The position numbers and the translations under genes are program-made. Source: Chimaeribacter coloradensis (GTDB lineage Bacteria > Pseudomonadota > Gammaproteobacteria > Enterobacterales > Enterobacteriaceae). From it: DNA of 64,000 nt. Below, one piece after another: positions 33,466 to 42,100 of the stretch (positions within the stretch are counted from its first letter, which is position 1; each line of letters begins with the position of its first letter). The stretch lies in NCBI RefSeq assembly GCF_002858715.1, contig NZ_PJZH01000017.1:1-64000 (forward strand). Direction: 5' to 3'. Under the pieces are notes generated by a model. It did no database searches. It was not told the DNA's origin and was given only the letters and a program-made list of their open reading frames with translations.

Positions 33466-33662
33466 AGGTGTCCCCTTTCAGAAAATGGAAAAAAACAGAC
33501 GTTGACGCTGTGTCAACAGGGGGGATGATAGGCGCGCCGGGCTGGCTGAAAAATACCCATACCTCTCTGCCTGTTGCCTATTCCTCTCAGGCTGACCGGG
33601 CGCGGATACACATGGCTGCTATGCTTTTTGCATCAATGACCTATTTCAACAGAGAGACATCA

Positions 33663-34658
33663 ATGAGTAATCACGCACGTGTGGCAGTTATTACAGGGGG
33701 ATCGGCGGGTGTTGGCCGGGCCACCGCTCTCCATTTTGCTCAGGAAGGGTTTGATGTCGCCATACTTGCCCGGGGGGAAGAGGGGCTGCGCAGCGCCGTT
33801 GAAGAACTTGAGGCTTACGGTGGCCGGGTGTTGGGGCTGCCGGCAGATGTTTCTGATGCTGCGCAGGTGGAACGTGCGGCCGATCGGGTTGAAAACGAAC
33901 TGGGTCCTATCGATGTCTGGGTAAACGTTGCCATGAATACGGTGATCGCCCCGGCCAACGAGATGACGGCTGACGAATATAAGCGCGTCACTGACGTCAC
34001 CTACCTTGGGGCGGTCAACGGCACGCTCGCCGCCCTGAAGCGGATGAAACCGCGCGACCACGGCACGATCGTGCAGACCGGCTCCGCGCTGGCCTACCGC
34101 TCTATTCCGCTGCAATCCGCTTATTGCGCTGCCAAAGCGGCATTACGCGGCTTTACCGATTCGCTGCGCAGTGAGCTGATCCATGACAAAAGCCGGGTGC
34201 GCCTGACAATGGTGCACCTGCCGGGCATCAATACCCCGCAGTTTGAATGGGCACGTAATAAACTCAGCCATCGCGTGCAGCCCGTTCCGCCGATTTACCA
34301 GCCGGAGGTGGCCGCACGCGCGATTTTTGACGCCGCCAGACGTGCGCCGCGCGAGATCTGGCTCGGCAAAGCGACGCTGCAATCGATCCTCGGCAACATG
34401 TTATTCCCCGGCATGCTGGACAAACTCCTGGCGAAACAGGCCTACAGCGGGCAGATGACGGAAGAACCAGAGACCCCCTTGCGCCCGGATTATCTGTATG
34501 AACCGGTGGAGAACCTGCACCGTACCCACGGCCGTTTCAGCGGGCAGGCCAAAAACAAGGCGATCTCCGTGGATTCCCATATGGTAGGGGTAACGGTGCT
34601 GGCGCTGGCCGGGCTGGGCATCGCCGCCCTGACGCGACGCCGTAAAACCAGACGCTGA
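33663..34658 (+). CDS. SDR family oxidoreductase with C-terminal membrane anchor
   Basis: A 331-residue SDR. It has TGGSAGVG as cofactor loop (about 11-18), and SALAYRS with YCAAK as catalytic Ser and YxxxK. The NNAG motif is altered to NVAM (about residues 88-91). Beyond the catalytic domain lie about 90 extra residues ending in a hydrophobic segment (MVGVTVLALAGLGIAAL) and a basic tail, so it may be tail-anchored in the inner membrane. ATG 33663 is chosen over an upstream frame opening at 33468. It is the last chromosomal gene before attL. Confidence 0.88.
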   Translation: MSNHARVAVITGGSAGVGRATALHFAQEGFDVAILARGEEGLRSAVEELEAYGGRVLGLPADVSDAAQVERAADRVENELGPIDVWVNVAMNTVIAPANEMTADEYKRVTDVTYLGAVNGTLAALKRMKPRDHGTIVQTGSALAYRSIPLQSAYCAAKAALRGFTDSLRSELIHDKSRVRLTMVHLPGINTPQFEWARNKLSHRVQPVPPIYQPEVAARAIFDAARRAPREIWLGKATLQSILGNMLFPGMLDKLLAKQAYSGQMTEEPETPLRPDYLYEPVENLHRTHGRFSGQAKNKAISVDSHMVGVTVLALAGLGIAALTRRRKTRR

Positions 34659-34670
34659 TCTACAGCAGGC

Positions 34671-34698
34671 AATAAAAAGCCCGCCGGGGAGGCGGGCT
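34671..34698 (-). terminator. Original yicC terminator, stranded at the far side of the island
   Basis: An 8-bp stem AGCCCGCC/GGCGGGCT with a run of A's on its left side is a terminator only when read on the minus strand. No minus-strand chromosomal gene now precedes it directly; it lies 41 bases beyond the yicC stop codon copy in attL. The simplest reading is that it ended yicC before the 18-kb element inserted. Confidence 0.8.
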
Positions 34699-34738
34699 GG
34701 TGCGGTACGTAAACGTGCGGGTTACCTTCAGGAAGGTT

Positions 34739-34757
34739 ACTCGATGTTCTGAATCTG
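34739..34757. other. attL, left attachment site (yicC 3'-end copy)
   Basis: ACTCGATGTTCTGAATCTG matches 53068-53086 with a single mismatch. Read on the minus strand it encodes QIQNIE-stop, the C-terminus of YicC. The 14 bases 34744-34757 are identical to 53073-53086. Confidence 0.88.
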
Positions 34758-34820
34758 ATTATTGAGTGAACATCCTTAGGGCGCTTGAAGAAAGGGATTG
34801 TAATTTTGGTTATTCTCAAG

Positions 34821-34841
34821 AGGTACACTCATGTGTACACC
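34821..34841. repeat. Putative integrase arm-type site near attL
   Basis: AGGTACACTCATGTGTACACC, an imperfect palindrome built from TACAC/GTGTA, recurs nearly unchanged near the other end of the element (52937-52957), about 65 bases inside attL. This is the expected location for integrase or excisionase arm sites. Confidence 0.6.
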
Positions 34842-34858
34842 AAAAAACCGTGTGCATG

Positions 34859-35464
34859 TTAAATTTTATCTTTTCCTAGCAGACCCTGGTGAAACATGGC
34901 TAATACCTGCCTACGTTCATCAATTCGTTGTACTGTCTCTCTGAGATAAGAAATGGGATTCCAGCTATTCCATGTCCTTTGAGGCAGACCAGCCCTGTCT
35001 CGTAGATCTGACGCAATAGCGTAAGCTTTTAAACCTAACCTTGCATATTCGTATTGGCGTGTCTCAAACGACAAGTTGTCATCAGGTGGGGAAGACTCTT
35101 CAAAATCGTTTCTAATGGTTTGGTCAGCGTAAGTTTGCTGTAAAGCTAAATCATGAACTTGGTATATTAAGTTAGGCCATAATGACTTCCATTCGCCTTT
35201 TATGCCTGAATAATCTAGCTTAGGTTCATCTACTTGAGCTCGCAATCCTCCATCCTTGTCGCGCTGCCCGAGCCATGTGCCATCATCACCGGCAACTGAG
35301 GCGCATTCTGAAGCAAATTGGTCTAAAAGCAAAACTAGCTGCACAGTAACATGAGCCCTTTCGGCTTTCCGTTTTAAGAACGCCGATATTGCCTCCTTTA
35401 AGATGGTAACAATTAACGTAATTATCACCCCCAGTAGTACCGCACCGCCTTTCTCCCAGCTCAT
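34859..35464 (-). CDS. Hypothetical membrane-anchored protein
   Basis: A 201-residue protein I do not recognise. Residues about 5-25 form one membrane helix (GAVLLGVIITLIVTILKEAI), followed by a basic stretch (FLKRKAERAH) and a soluble, mostly helical region rich in Asp/Glu/Gln and aromatic residues. It is the gene nearest attL and low in GC, the position where satellites often carry cargo. It is isolated from the other minus-strand cargo genes by an iteron cluster and a plus-strand gene, so it is probably its own transcript. Confidence 0.7.
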   Translation of the reverse strand: MSWEKGGAVLLGVIITLIVTILKEAISAFLKRKAERAHVTVQLVLLLDQFASECASVAGDDGTWLGQRDKDGGLRAQVDEPKLDYSGIKGEWKSLWPNLIYQVHDLALQQTYADQTIRNDFEESSPPDDNLSFETRQYEYARLGLKAYAIASDLRDRAGLPQRTWNSWNPISYLRETVQRIDERRQVLAMFHQGLLGKDKI

Positions 35465-35530
35465 TAACGATCATCCTTTAATGGAAGGTAAGCCATTATC
35501 AATGCTCACATATATATAAGCAAAAACATG

Positions 35531-35649
35531 TCGTTCAGTTGGTTCAGTTGGTTCAATTTGTAAATTTTATTGTTTTGTAAGGATTAATTATAAAAAAATG
35601 AACTAACACAACCCAGAATTGAACCAACAAAGCCTATCAGGTGAACCAA
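35531..35649. repeat. Iteron cluster A (candidate replication site)
   Basis: TTGGTTCA copies at 35539-35546 and 35548-35555, plus a partial copy (TCGTTCA) at 35531, lie on one side. An AT-rich core (35557-35598) follows, then inverted copies TGAACTAA (35599), TGAACCAA (35620) and TGAACCAA (35642). The same repeats in mirror-image layout occur at 44301-44409 beside the primase gene. In P4 the alpha primase-helicase needs two such clusters, ori and crr. Confidence 0.72.
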
Positions 35650-35717
35650 CAAAAGTGAGTGTCTTACACCGTCTTACGGTGATAAAATGTTCACCTCTCC
35701 TCTGATTCTGGTGGCCT

Positions 35718-36116
35718 ATGAGCAAATCCCTTTCCGTGACCTTCCGTCTGCCTGCCGAGCTAAGCGAGGATTTTACCGATGCTGTTAGCGCTGCTGGTGG
35801 TGATAAAACCGCATGGCTTGTCGATGCCATCAGGCAAAAGCTTAGCCGGCCAGAGAATAACTCTGACGCGCGCATAATGGCGCTGGTGGAGAGAATGGAG
35901 TTGGCTGCCGCAGCACTTATTGGCGGGAAGCAGGGCATACCTCCTTTGCCGTACGATGAGCCAGCTGTAATTAGTATCGTCGAAGAAGCTATCGCGCAGG
36001 GGTTCGATAACGGGCGTATTATCGCAGAACGTATTAACGAGGCTGGGTATCAGACGAAAGCAGGAAAAGCATGGGATAAGGACATTTACAGCGCTTGGAA
36101 GAGAAGATGTAGATAG
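35718..36116 (+). CDS. Ribbon-helix-helix type DNA-binding protein
   Basis: A 132-residue protein. The first about 45 residues (SLSVTFRLPAELSEDFTDAV then KTAWLVDAIRQKL) fit a ribbon-helix-helix fold. The C-terminal about 35 residues (GRIIAERINEAGYQTKAGKA) resemble the helical tail of serine recombinases. It is the only clearly supported plus-strand gene in the element, starts 70 bases from iteron cluster A and may regulate or bind it. It is convergent with the UPRT-like gene. Confidence 0.72.
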   Translation: MSKSLSVTFRLPAELSEDFTDAVSAAGGDKTAWLVDAIRQKLSRPENNSDARIMALVERMELAAAALIGGKQGIPPLPYDEPAVISIVEEAIAQGFDNGRIIAERINEAGYQTKAGKAWDKDIYSAWKRRCR

Positions 36117-36117
36117 T

Positions 36118-36139
36118 AAAAAAGCCCTCAATTGAGGGC
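36118..36139 (-). terminator. Terminator of the nuclease/UPRT-like operon
   Basis: A perfect 16-bp palindrome GCCCTCAATTGAGGGC is followed on the minus strand by six or more T's. It sits just at the end of the 36141-36833 gene. Confidence 0.82.
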
Positions 36140-36140
36140 C

Positions 36141-36833
36141 TTAGTGCATATGGGCTAATTCTTTTACCAATTCAGGTATGAAACCAGCTTTCACTGGCTG
36201 GCCCTCTAATCCCAATTTTGGGTAAACCTCTCCACCAATCCCAGGCGTGACTTCCCCTGTAGATTTGTCTTTCACGGAATCCTGAGCAAAATAAACAAAT
36301 TTAAACTTTTTGCTTATGTTTGACGGAAATTCACTTATCAGAGAGGCCTCAGAATTTTTGTGCATAACTGGAGAAACGATGTAGATCGTTTTGGCTTTAA
36401 CTTGTTCAATGACCTCAAGAAGGTTCGTCCTTACAACACAGCTTCCCGAAATAATTGATTTTACAACCACGAGTTGATTAGCTTTTTCATAGCCTGGCTC
36501 CAAAAATTTATGAACGATTGGAGCCACGCTAGTGCCGTTCTCAAGCGAATAATGGTTGTTCCAAAAAACCGCCGTCTTTGCAATGTGGCCATGCTTGAGT
36601 TCGCTCAGCACGCCGCGGGAAAGGTAATCGGCATCTTCAGCAGTCGATACGACTAAGCATTTTGCTGAGCTTGGAATCAATGGAGAAATAATCTCGCCCA
36701 GCATCGAGCCCAGCTGCGTCATCGCAGCTTGATACTCTTCCGGATTGACATCACTTCTCAAAAGGCTTTGAAGCGCAGCTTTAGCACCATCATTGGCGTA
36801 TTGGCTAAAGCTTCTGTTTTCGGGAGTGGCCAT
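36141..36833 (-). CDS. UPRT-like phosphoribosyltransferase-fold protein with altered PRPP loop
   Basis: A 230-residue protein that by eye follows the uracil phosphoribosyltransferase pattern: MTQLGSMLGEII (about 38-49), a strand VVVKSIISGSC (about 122-132) where UPRTs have the PRPP loop (VDPMLATGGS-like), and STGEVTPGIGGEVYPKLGL (about 191-209) where they have PGLGDAGDRIFG. The acidic residues of the PRPP loop are replaced by Lys-Ser, so normal transferase activity is doubtful; it may sense a nucleotide instead. A strong ribosome site (GGTGAGGAGG) precedes it. It lies 40 bases after the nuclease gene and ends at a terminator. PRTase-like proteins occur in some anti-phage systems (e.g. certain retrons). 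The family call is moderate; the function is inferred. Confidence 0.65.
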   Translation of the reverse strand: MATPENRSFSQYANDGAKAALQSLLRSDVNPEEYQAAMTQLGSMLGEIISPLIPSSAKCLVVSTAEDADYLSRGVLSELKHGHIAKTAVFWNNHYSLENGTSVAPIVHKFLEPGYEKANQLVVVKSIISGSCVVRTNLLEVIEQVKAKTIYIVSPVMHKNSEASLISEFPSNISKKFKFVYFAQDSVKDKSTGEVTPGIGGEVYPKLGLEGQPVKAGFIPELVKELAHMH

Positions 36834-36873
36834 ATGTCCCTCCTCACCTCATCTCAGTTCCAGTTTCAAAGCT

Positions 36874-37827
36874 TCAAACAAAGCTTTGCTTAGTAAAATC
36901 AGTAAGCGACTGCAAAAACACTTCCACTTTCTTAGTGCTTAGTAAAGCTTCCTGCAACTCACGATCGATATCCACAGCATTTGGCACAGATATCTTCAAT
37001 CCATTGTAGCTTACGTAAACGACGCCGGATTCTACACTAGCGTAACAGCCATTGAAAGTCGCACATTTTTCCATCAACCAACCCGGCACTTCCCGTTCTG
37101 GTAACAATGCATGGAAGATGTTCGGGCGAGACATTCTTTTTGCCTCTCCTACAATATCGCCCACTGTACGCTGTGCTTTAGAGCTGCTAGTTGCCCATGC
37201 ACTGTGAATGATTTTAAAAGCGGTATCAAGTGTCTGAAGATTATCATCTGCACAGATTGCTTTTAAATCGTCACGTAAGGGCTTATGGGCCAGTATGAGC
37301 GAACTAGAACTTTCAAGATATGGGAAGTGTTCGCAAAAACAGTACTCACGCATACTCAAAGGTATCTTTTTGATGTTGTTTTGCCGCTTAGCCCTCGAAC
37401 TAACTAGCAAGACATTTTTAGATGTTTTTGCGCCGTGATAGTCCAAGTCAATAATTTTTTGATATGAACAGCGTTCTTCAATGTCCTTTGTCCATGATGC
37501 CGTAGGGCCAGATGAATTTTTTGCTTGGTAGTTGGTTTTTTCATGTAAATCATGAATTTTGTAGCAAATGTCGTCTACAAAGGCGACTTCTTGAGCGGAT
37601 ACTGAATAATTATCGAAATTCGAATTATGGATTGAAGCTGCTACAGCTGAGCAGATTTTTGCAACTGCAAAGTAAGATTCATATCTGCTTCCTTTTTCGT
37701 TACTGGCACCACCAGTTCCAATCTTCTCTAATTTTTTTCTCAAATCAGAGCCCAGACTATCCTCGACAAAATCAGCAACAGACAATTGTTCACCTATGAT
37801 TGCGTAAGAGGTTAAAGGAGCGCTCAT
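36874..37827 (-). CDS. Putative PD-(D/E)xK nuclease (Cap4/DUF4297-like N-terminus)
   Basis: A 317-residue protein. The N-terminal third carries the spacing of a restriction-like nuclease: GSRYESYFAVAKI with Glu50, VAFVDDICYKI with Asp85/Asp86, and NYQAKNS with Gln101 and Lys103. This is the E...D...QxK layout seen in dsDNA nucleases such as Cap4/DUF4297. The remaining about 200 residues have no motif I recognise and could be a sensor or partner-binding domain. It is first gene of a two-gene operon with the UPRT-like protein and very AT-rich. I infer a defence cargo role. Without a structure prediction the nuclease call remains probable, not certain. Confidence 0.68.
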   Translation of the reverse strand: MSAPLTSYAIIGEQLSVADFVEDSLGSDLRKKLEKIGTGGASNEKGSRYESYFAVAKICSAVAASIHNSNFDNYSVSAQEVAFVDDICYKIHDLHEKTNYQAKNSSGPTASWTKDIEERCSYQKIIDLDYHGAKTSKNVLLVSSRAKRQNNIKKIPLSMREYCFCEHFPYLESSSSLILAHKPLRDDLKAICADDNLQTLDTAFKIIHSAWATSSSKAQRTVGDIVGEAKRMSRPNIFHALLPEREVPGWLMEKCATFNGCYASVESGVVYVSYNGLKISVPNAVDIDRELQEALLSTKKVEVFLQSLTDFTKQSFV

Positions 37828-38138
37828 TAAGACATATGAGGCCTTAAACAGCTATCATAAAAGTATTCGTTTAGTGATAGTTATTAACTATAGACTGACA
37901 TCAAATCATGTATTTACACAATGATTAACATAACCTTAGAGTAACCTATAGTAAACGCAGCCGATATTTTTTATCGTCACATAAAAGCACAATATACACA
38001 TGTATATTTCACTACTGGTATCGTTATCGCCTGGCTACAGGTCTTCTAGTAATACTCTGCTTATGACACTTTTTAGCCTATAGGACTCGTCCAGCTCCTA
38101 TTCTGACATAAATTTGATTAGTAATCAGTATGTTAAAC
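37828..38138. promoter_or_regulatory. Regulatory gap upstream of the nuclease operon
   Basis: About 310 bases with no gene. Two palindromes stand out: ATAGTTATTAACTAT at 37877-37891 (perfect 7-1-7), which overlaps a minus-strand TATAGT -10-like box, and AATATACACATGTATATT at 37991-38008 (8-2-8). Both look like operators of the downstream cargo operon. No good -35 box is visible at 16-18 bp, consistent with a regulated promoter. Confidence 0.5.
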
Positions 38139-38393
38139 TCATCTCGGCATTGGCTGGCGGTTTAGATAACTGAGACTTGCTGGAGTATGAGAGCAGCCAG
38201 CCAAGGGCAACCCATAAGCCTCCAGTCCCCGCTTCAATAACTGAGCTACTTCATCGTTATGTAGGTCATAGAAGGCTTGCACTATCTCGCCTGGTTCTCC
38301 AATGGCGGACATAGCTTTGAAAGAGAGCCAAAAGAAGTAATCTGTCTGGCCAGTTGTAACCACACACTCGCCGAAATCTTTCAATGGTGCCAT
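38139..38393 (-). CDS. Phage-type small protein (DUF6246-like)
   Basis: An 84-residue protein resembling the small phage family I recall as DUF6246, which begins near APLKDFGECVV and contains IGEPGEIVQAFYDLHNDEV. Family members lie in tail gene clusters near tape-measure genes, fitting its place downstream of one. The start at 38393 has GAGAG five bases upstream; the frame also has an ATG at 38405 without a ribosome site. It is the last gene of the leftward tape-measure operon. The family name is from memory. Confidence 0.62.
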   Translation of the reverse strand: MAPLKDFGECVVTTGQTDYFFWLSFKAMSAIGEPGEIVQAFYDLHNDEVAQLLKRGLEAYGLPLAGCSHTPASLSYLNRQPMPR

Positions 38394-38441
38394 CTGATCT
38401 CTCATTAATTTTCTGTTTTCACTGTGTAGTCATTCAAAAAA

Positions 38442-38765
38442 TCATTTCTGCAAGTTTTCAGCCTTTTCTCGCTGCCAGCGCCTGTAGCCTTCCAGTTGGC
38501 GGGCTTTTCCTTCCGACGTTAATGCGCCAGTACTATGACCGCCGTGATATTTGCAGCGACCATTGGTGCTGATGTCAGTGCGTTTGCACGGCGTTCCTGC
38601 TCTGGTCTTAGCTCCGCATGGTATGTGGCGTATTTCTTCAGGCATCGGCTCATAATGGGGCTTCATATCATGCCTATAGCCTGACGCCCGCCAGCGTTCA
38701 AAACGCTCCCTGCTGCGTTGATGGTACGCTTTCAGCTGCTTCAGGAGTAACGCTCTACTCTCCAT
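38442..38765 (-). CDS. HGGxSTG-motif phage protein
   Basis: A 107-residue protein with the sequence PCGAKTRAGTPCKRTD then CKYHGGHSTGALTSEGK (about residues 49-85). The Cys/His spacing suggests a small metal-binding fold, and the HGGxSTG pattern marks a common phage and satellite protein family of unknown function. The rest is basic and helical (FERWRASGYRHD). It sits between the RHH gene and the DUF6246-like gene. Confidence 0.75.
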   Translation of the reverse strand: MESRALLLKQLKAYHQRSRERFERWRASGYRHDMKPHYEPMPEEIRHIPCGAKTRAGTPCKRTDISTNGRCKYHGGHSTGALTSEGKARQLEGYRRWQREKAENLQK

Positions 38766-38851
38766 CTCGTTTCATCTCAAAGTTAACTTTTGTCAGGTAT
38801 GCATGGGGTAGGGCAAGCAATGCGACCTACAGCCGCGAACCCAGTGCGAAC

Positions 38852-39061
38852 TCAGGAACTTTCACGAGCCAGTTTTTCTGCGATCGCCTGGCGTACGAAC
38901 TCTGCCCGGTTACCAAAGCAGGGATGGCTGTAATCGCCACCACGGCGTTTAATCATGCTATCCACCTTATCTACCAGTTCATTCTCCACGGTGACTATCA
39001 GGCGGCTAGTGGGCGCACCGTTAAAGTACCGGTTAACCTGTTTTTTCGTACTGACTGGCAT
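38852..39061 (-). CDS. Small ribbon-helix-helix regulator
   Basis: A 69-residue basic protein. SRLIVTVENELVDKVDSMIK followed by a short turn and NRAEFVRQAIAEKL is a typical ribbon-helix-helix arrangement. The start at 39061 is supported by AGGGAG ten bases upstream; an ATG at 39112 would add 17 residues but lacks a ribosome site. It lies immediately downstream of the tape-measure gene and could autoregulate that operon. Confidence 0.68.
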   Translation of the reverse strand: MPVSTKKQVNRYFNGAPTSRLIVTVENELVDKVDSMIKRRGGDYSHPCFGNRAEFVRQAIAEKLARESS

Positions 39062-39174
39062 CTCTCGCTTACTCCCTCGCGTGTGCGCGCGTATTGGTGT
39101 GTTAATCATCAAAGTTCATCGCTATCAACTTGACTAAACTCAACAGGATCGCGTCCCTGCGATGCTAGTGAATG

Positions 39175-42100
39175 TCATTTTCTAGGCTGAATCATTCCCT
39201 TGGGCCGCGTGCTTTGCTCTTTAATCTCATAGAGCGCAACCTGTTTCATATTTTTGATGATCCAAGCCTTTGTAGCGTCATCAATTCCGCCAGTGGTCGT
39301 GATGTGGAAATGATTTTCCTGCTGAATGTTGGTCCCACTTCCACCAGCGCCGGACAAATCGCGATTGCTGATAACAGAGCCGTTATCACCCGGAATCATG
39401 TACTGGCTGCCATTGCTGGCTTTGAAGATTTCGGGCTTGCCTCCTTCACCAACGCGATACATTGAGTTGGCCTGGACAGGGCCGCCGTGCTCACGGGCTC
39501 CAGCCACTGCTAAACCTTTAGAAGCCATCAATGCTGTGGAGTAAGCTGTTGTGCCCACGGTTGAAGCAGTGCCCATAGTAGCGATCGAGGCGCTCACCGC
39601 TGCCGGCCCCCACATGCCTGCGGCGGCAGTAGCCTGCGTTGCTGTTGCCCCGAGTGCTGCTGAAGCTGCCACCTGTCCCATCAGCATGTTTTTCACATAC
39701 TGTAGGCCCATCTCCACCAGCCCACTGACAACGCTATTGAGGATTGTGCTGCCAATATTGGCAAACGCTTCGCTAAGATTCTGTGTGCCGTTCAACAGGC
39801 CAGTAATGGCATTTGTAGCCCCACCTTGAAGAGAATCCACTGCGTCTGCCAAAAGGCTATTGGCGGCGTTCTGGTTGCGGTATAGCTCCCACTGCGCGTC
39901 TGTCCGCTGTTGCTCATATTGAACATTGGCCGCATTCATCAGAGCTAATCCTTGCTGCTCTGTGATTACTTTCTGTGCAGTGAATTGTTTGATCAGTTCA
40001 AGTTTTTCAGCGTTTTGGTTTGCGAGCTGTTGGACCGGATCGACCTCACCAACGGCCTGTTGGGCTGGCGAGACAGTTTGTTGTGAGCGAATTTTTGCCA
40101 AATTAACTTGGTGCTGTTGCTCAAGTCTCTCTGACGTAGCGTTGTATTGCGCCTGAGTCGTTTTCTTTGCTGATAAAGCAGCATTAAGGTCATCTACATC
40201 CTGCTTATAACTCACATTCTCTTTCGTCTCTGGAAGGAGTTTTTCTGCTGCTGCCTGAGCTCTAATAGCATTAGCGGTGTCCCATATTTCACCTCGATAC
40301 TTACCAGCCAATGCGATCTGCTCTTTTGTGGCATTCTTACCCAATGACTGCTGTGCGGTCAAAATGGCTTGTTCGCGGCTCAATGCCTGTGTTGAGTCAG
40401 AAGTCAGTAAAGATTGCTGCCTCAGGTTTTCAAGCTTTTGAGCGATCGACTCAGTTTGTGTTTCTGCCTTCTTAGATTCGCGATTGTTTTCCTGGCGGCT
40501 TGCAGTGTTGCGCTCTGTTTCTGCGTACTGAGCCTCCAAGACTCCCACCAGCTTATTACCCTTCTCAATGCCAGCATCCTCAGCATCATACTGGGCCTGT
40601 AACTTGGCCCTGGCTTCTCCCTCAAGCTTGGATAATGCTAAGCGCCTCTCTGCATTTTTTATTAGCTCTTTAGCTTGGCTGGAGATCTCTGGTTCTTGCG
40701 GCTTGGGAGTATCGCTAGCTTTTGATTTAAGCTGCTCGAGCACTTCCATCGTGGAGACCATCGCTGTAATAGCTGCCGAGCTAGCGTTAGGTATTTTCTC
40801 CATGAGGTTGTGCGCAAGCACCTTAAAAGCAGCATTCGACTCCCTAACTTTCTGATTTAATTCTTCCTGAATTTGCCCCTGCTTCTTGAGCGTCGAGCCA
40901 AGTAACGTTGAAGTGCTATCAACATCAGATGACGCTTTATCCAATGCTCTCATAGAGTCAGTCAGTCGCTTTTGCGCATCATTAACCACTTCGAGTGGCG
41001 CGCCAGAATGCCTCAAACCATTAAGTTGGCGCTGGAACTCAGAAACACTATTTCTCGCTTTATCTTGTTCCTTTGTCTGGTCAGCAAGCTTTTCTTTCAA
41101 TGCGTCTACTGCCTCGGCAGTTTTTGCAAGATTGCCTTTCAGCTGTACCTGACTCATTTCTTTCATTTTGGAAATGACTGTATCCAGTGTGCTGGCGAAT
41201 TCGATGCTTTCCTGACGTGCCTGCTGCGCTTTCTGATAAAAATAATAGAGACCCGCCGCCGCAATAACAGCCACACCACCTGGCCCACCAATCAAAGCCA
41301 GAGCGCCTCTTGCAAGCCCTCGAATCGTTGTTGTAGCTGCTGTCGCTGCCGCTGTGGCTGTGCGTGTCGCCGCCCCCTCAGCAAGCTGGGTTTCCGCGTG
41401 GGTGGCTGACATCTGAATAGCTATTGATTTCTTTGCAATCAGATTATCGAGGGCAAATGCTTCTGCCGCTGTTCCCTTAGCAACGTTGTATTCGGTCTGA
41501 GCCAACGCCAGATTCGATAATGCCTGTTCCTTATCAAGCTCCGCCTTCAGAGCCGTAACGCGCGCGGCGTTGGCTGTAGCGGCAGCGTTCTCGGCTGTTG
41601 CTTTGGCCTGTGCTTTCGCCGCCAGCATGTCATCAATACGTGCTTTCGTTGCCAGAGCCAGCGCGCCAACAAATCGGCCGCCAAAAATAACTGCTGCGGC
41701 GGCGATCGCATTCGTGACAATATCGAGGTTTTGGCTAAGAGTGATGACGGCATCGTTAAACAACCGGATAGTGGTAGATACGCTTGAACTTTCACCAACG
41801 AACTTAGTGATGTTGTTGGTGGCGATCGTGAATGCCTGGCCCATTGTAACGGTGGTGTTTGCGAACTCCCTGGCAATCTCGTCACTCTGTTTAAGCAGTC
41901 CGTTTACCACGACTTCAGTTGTCAACTTTCCTTGCGCGGCCATCGCGCGTAGCTGCCCAATGGTCACCCCCAATGAATCCGCTAACGCAACCGCCAGACG
42001 GCTACCGTTTTCAGATATAGAGTTGAATTCTTCACCACGCAGAACGCCTGATGCTAGAGCCTGAGAAAGCTGTGTCATTGTTGAGCTAGCTTCTTCGGTG

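Noticed and set aside
36141-38138. Retron (because PRTase-like proteins accompany some retrons)
   Set aside because: No reverse transcriptase (no YxDD motif) anywhere in the element and no msr/msd-like inverted repeats beside the pair.
38618-39133. Plus-strand ORF (171 codons) across the HGGxSTG and RHH genes
   Set aside because: Opposes two better-supported minus-strand genes in an all-leftward operon; no ribosome site or motif.
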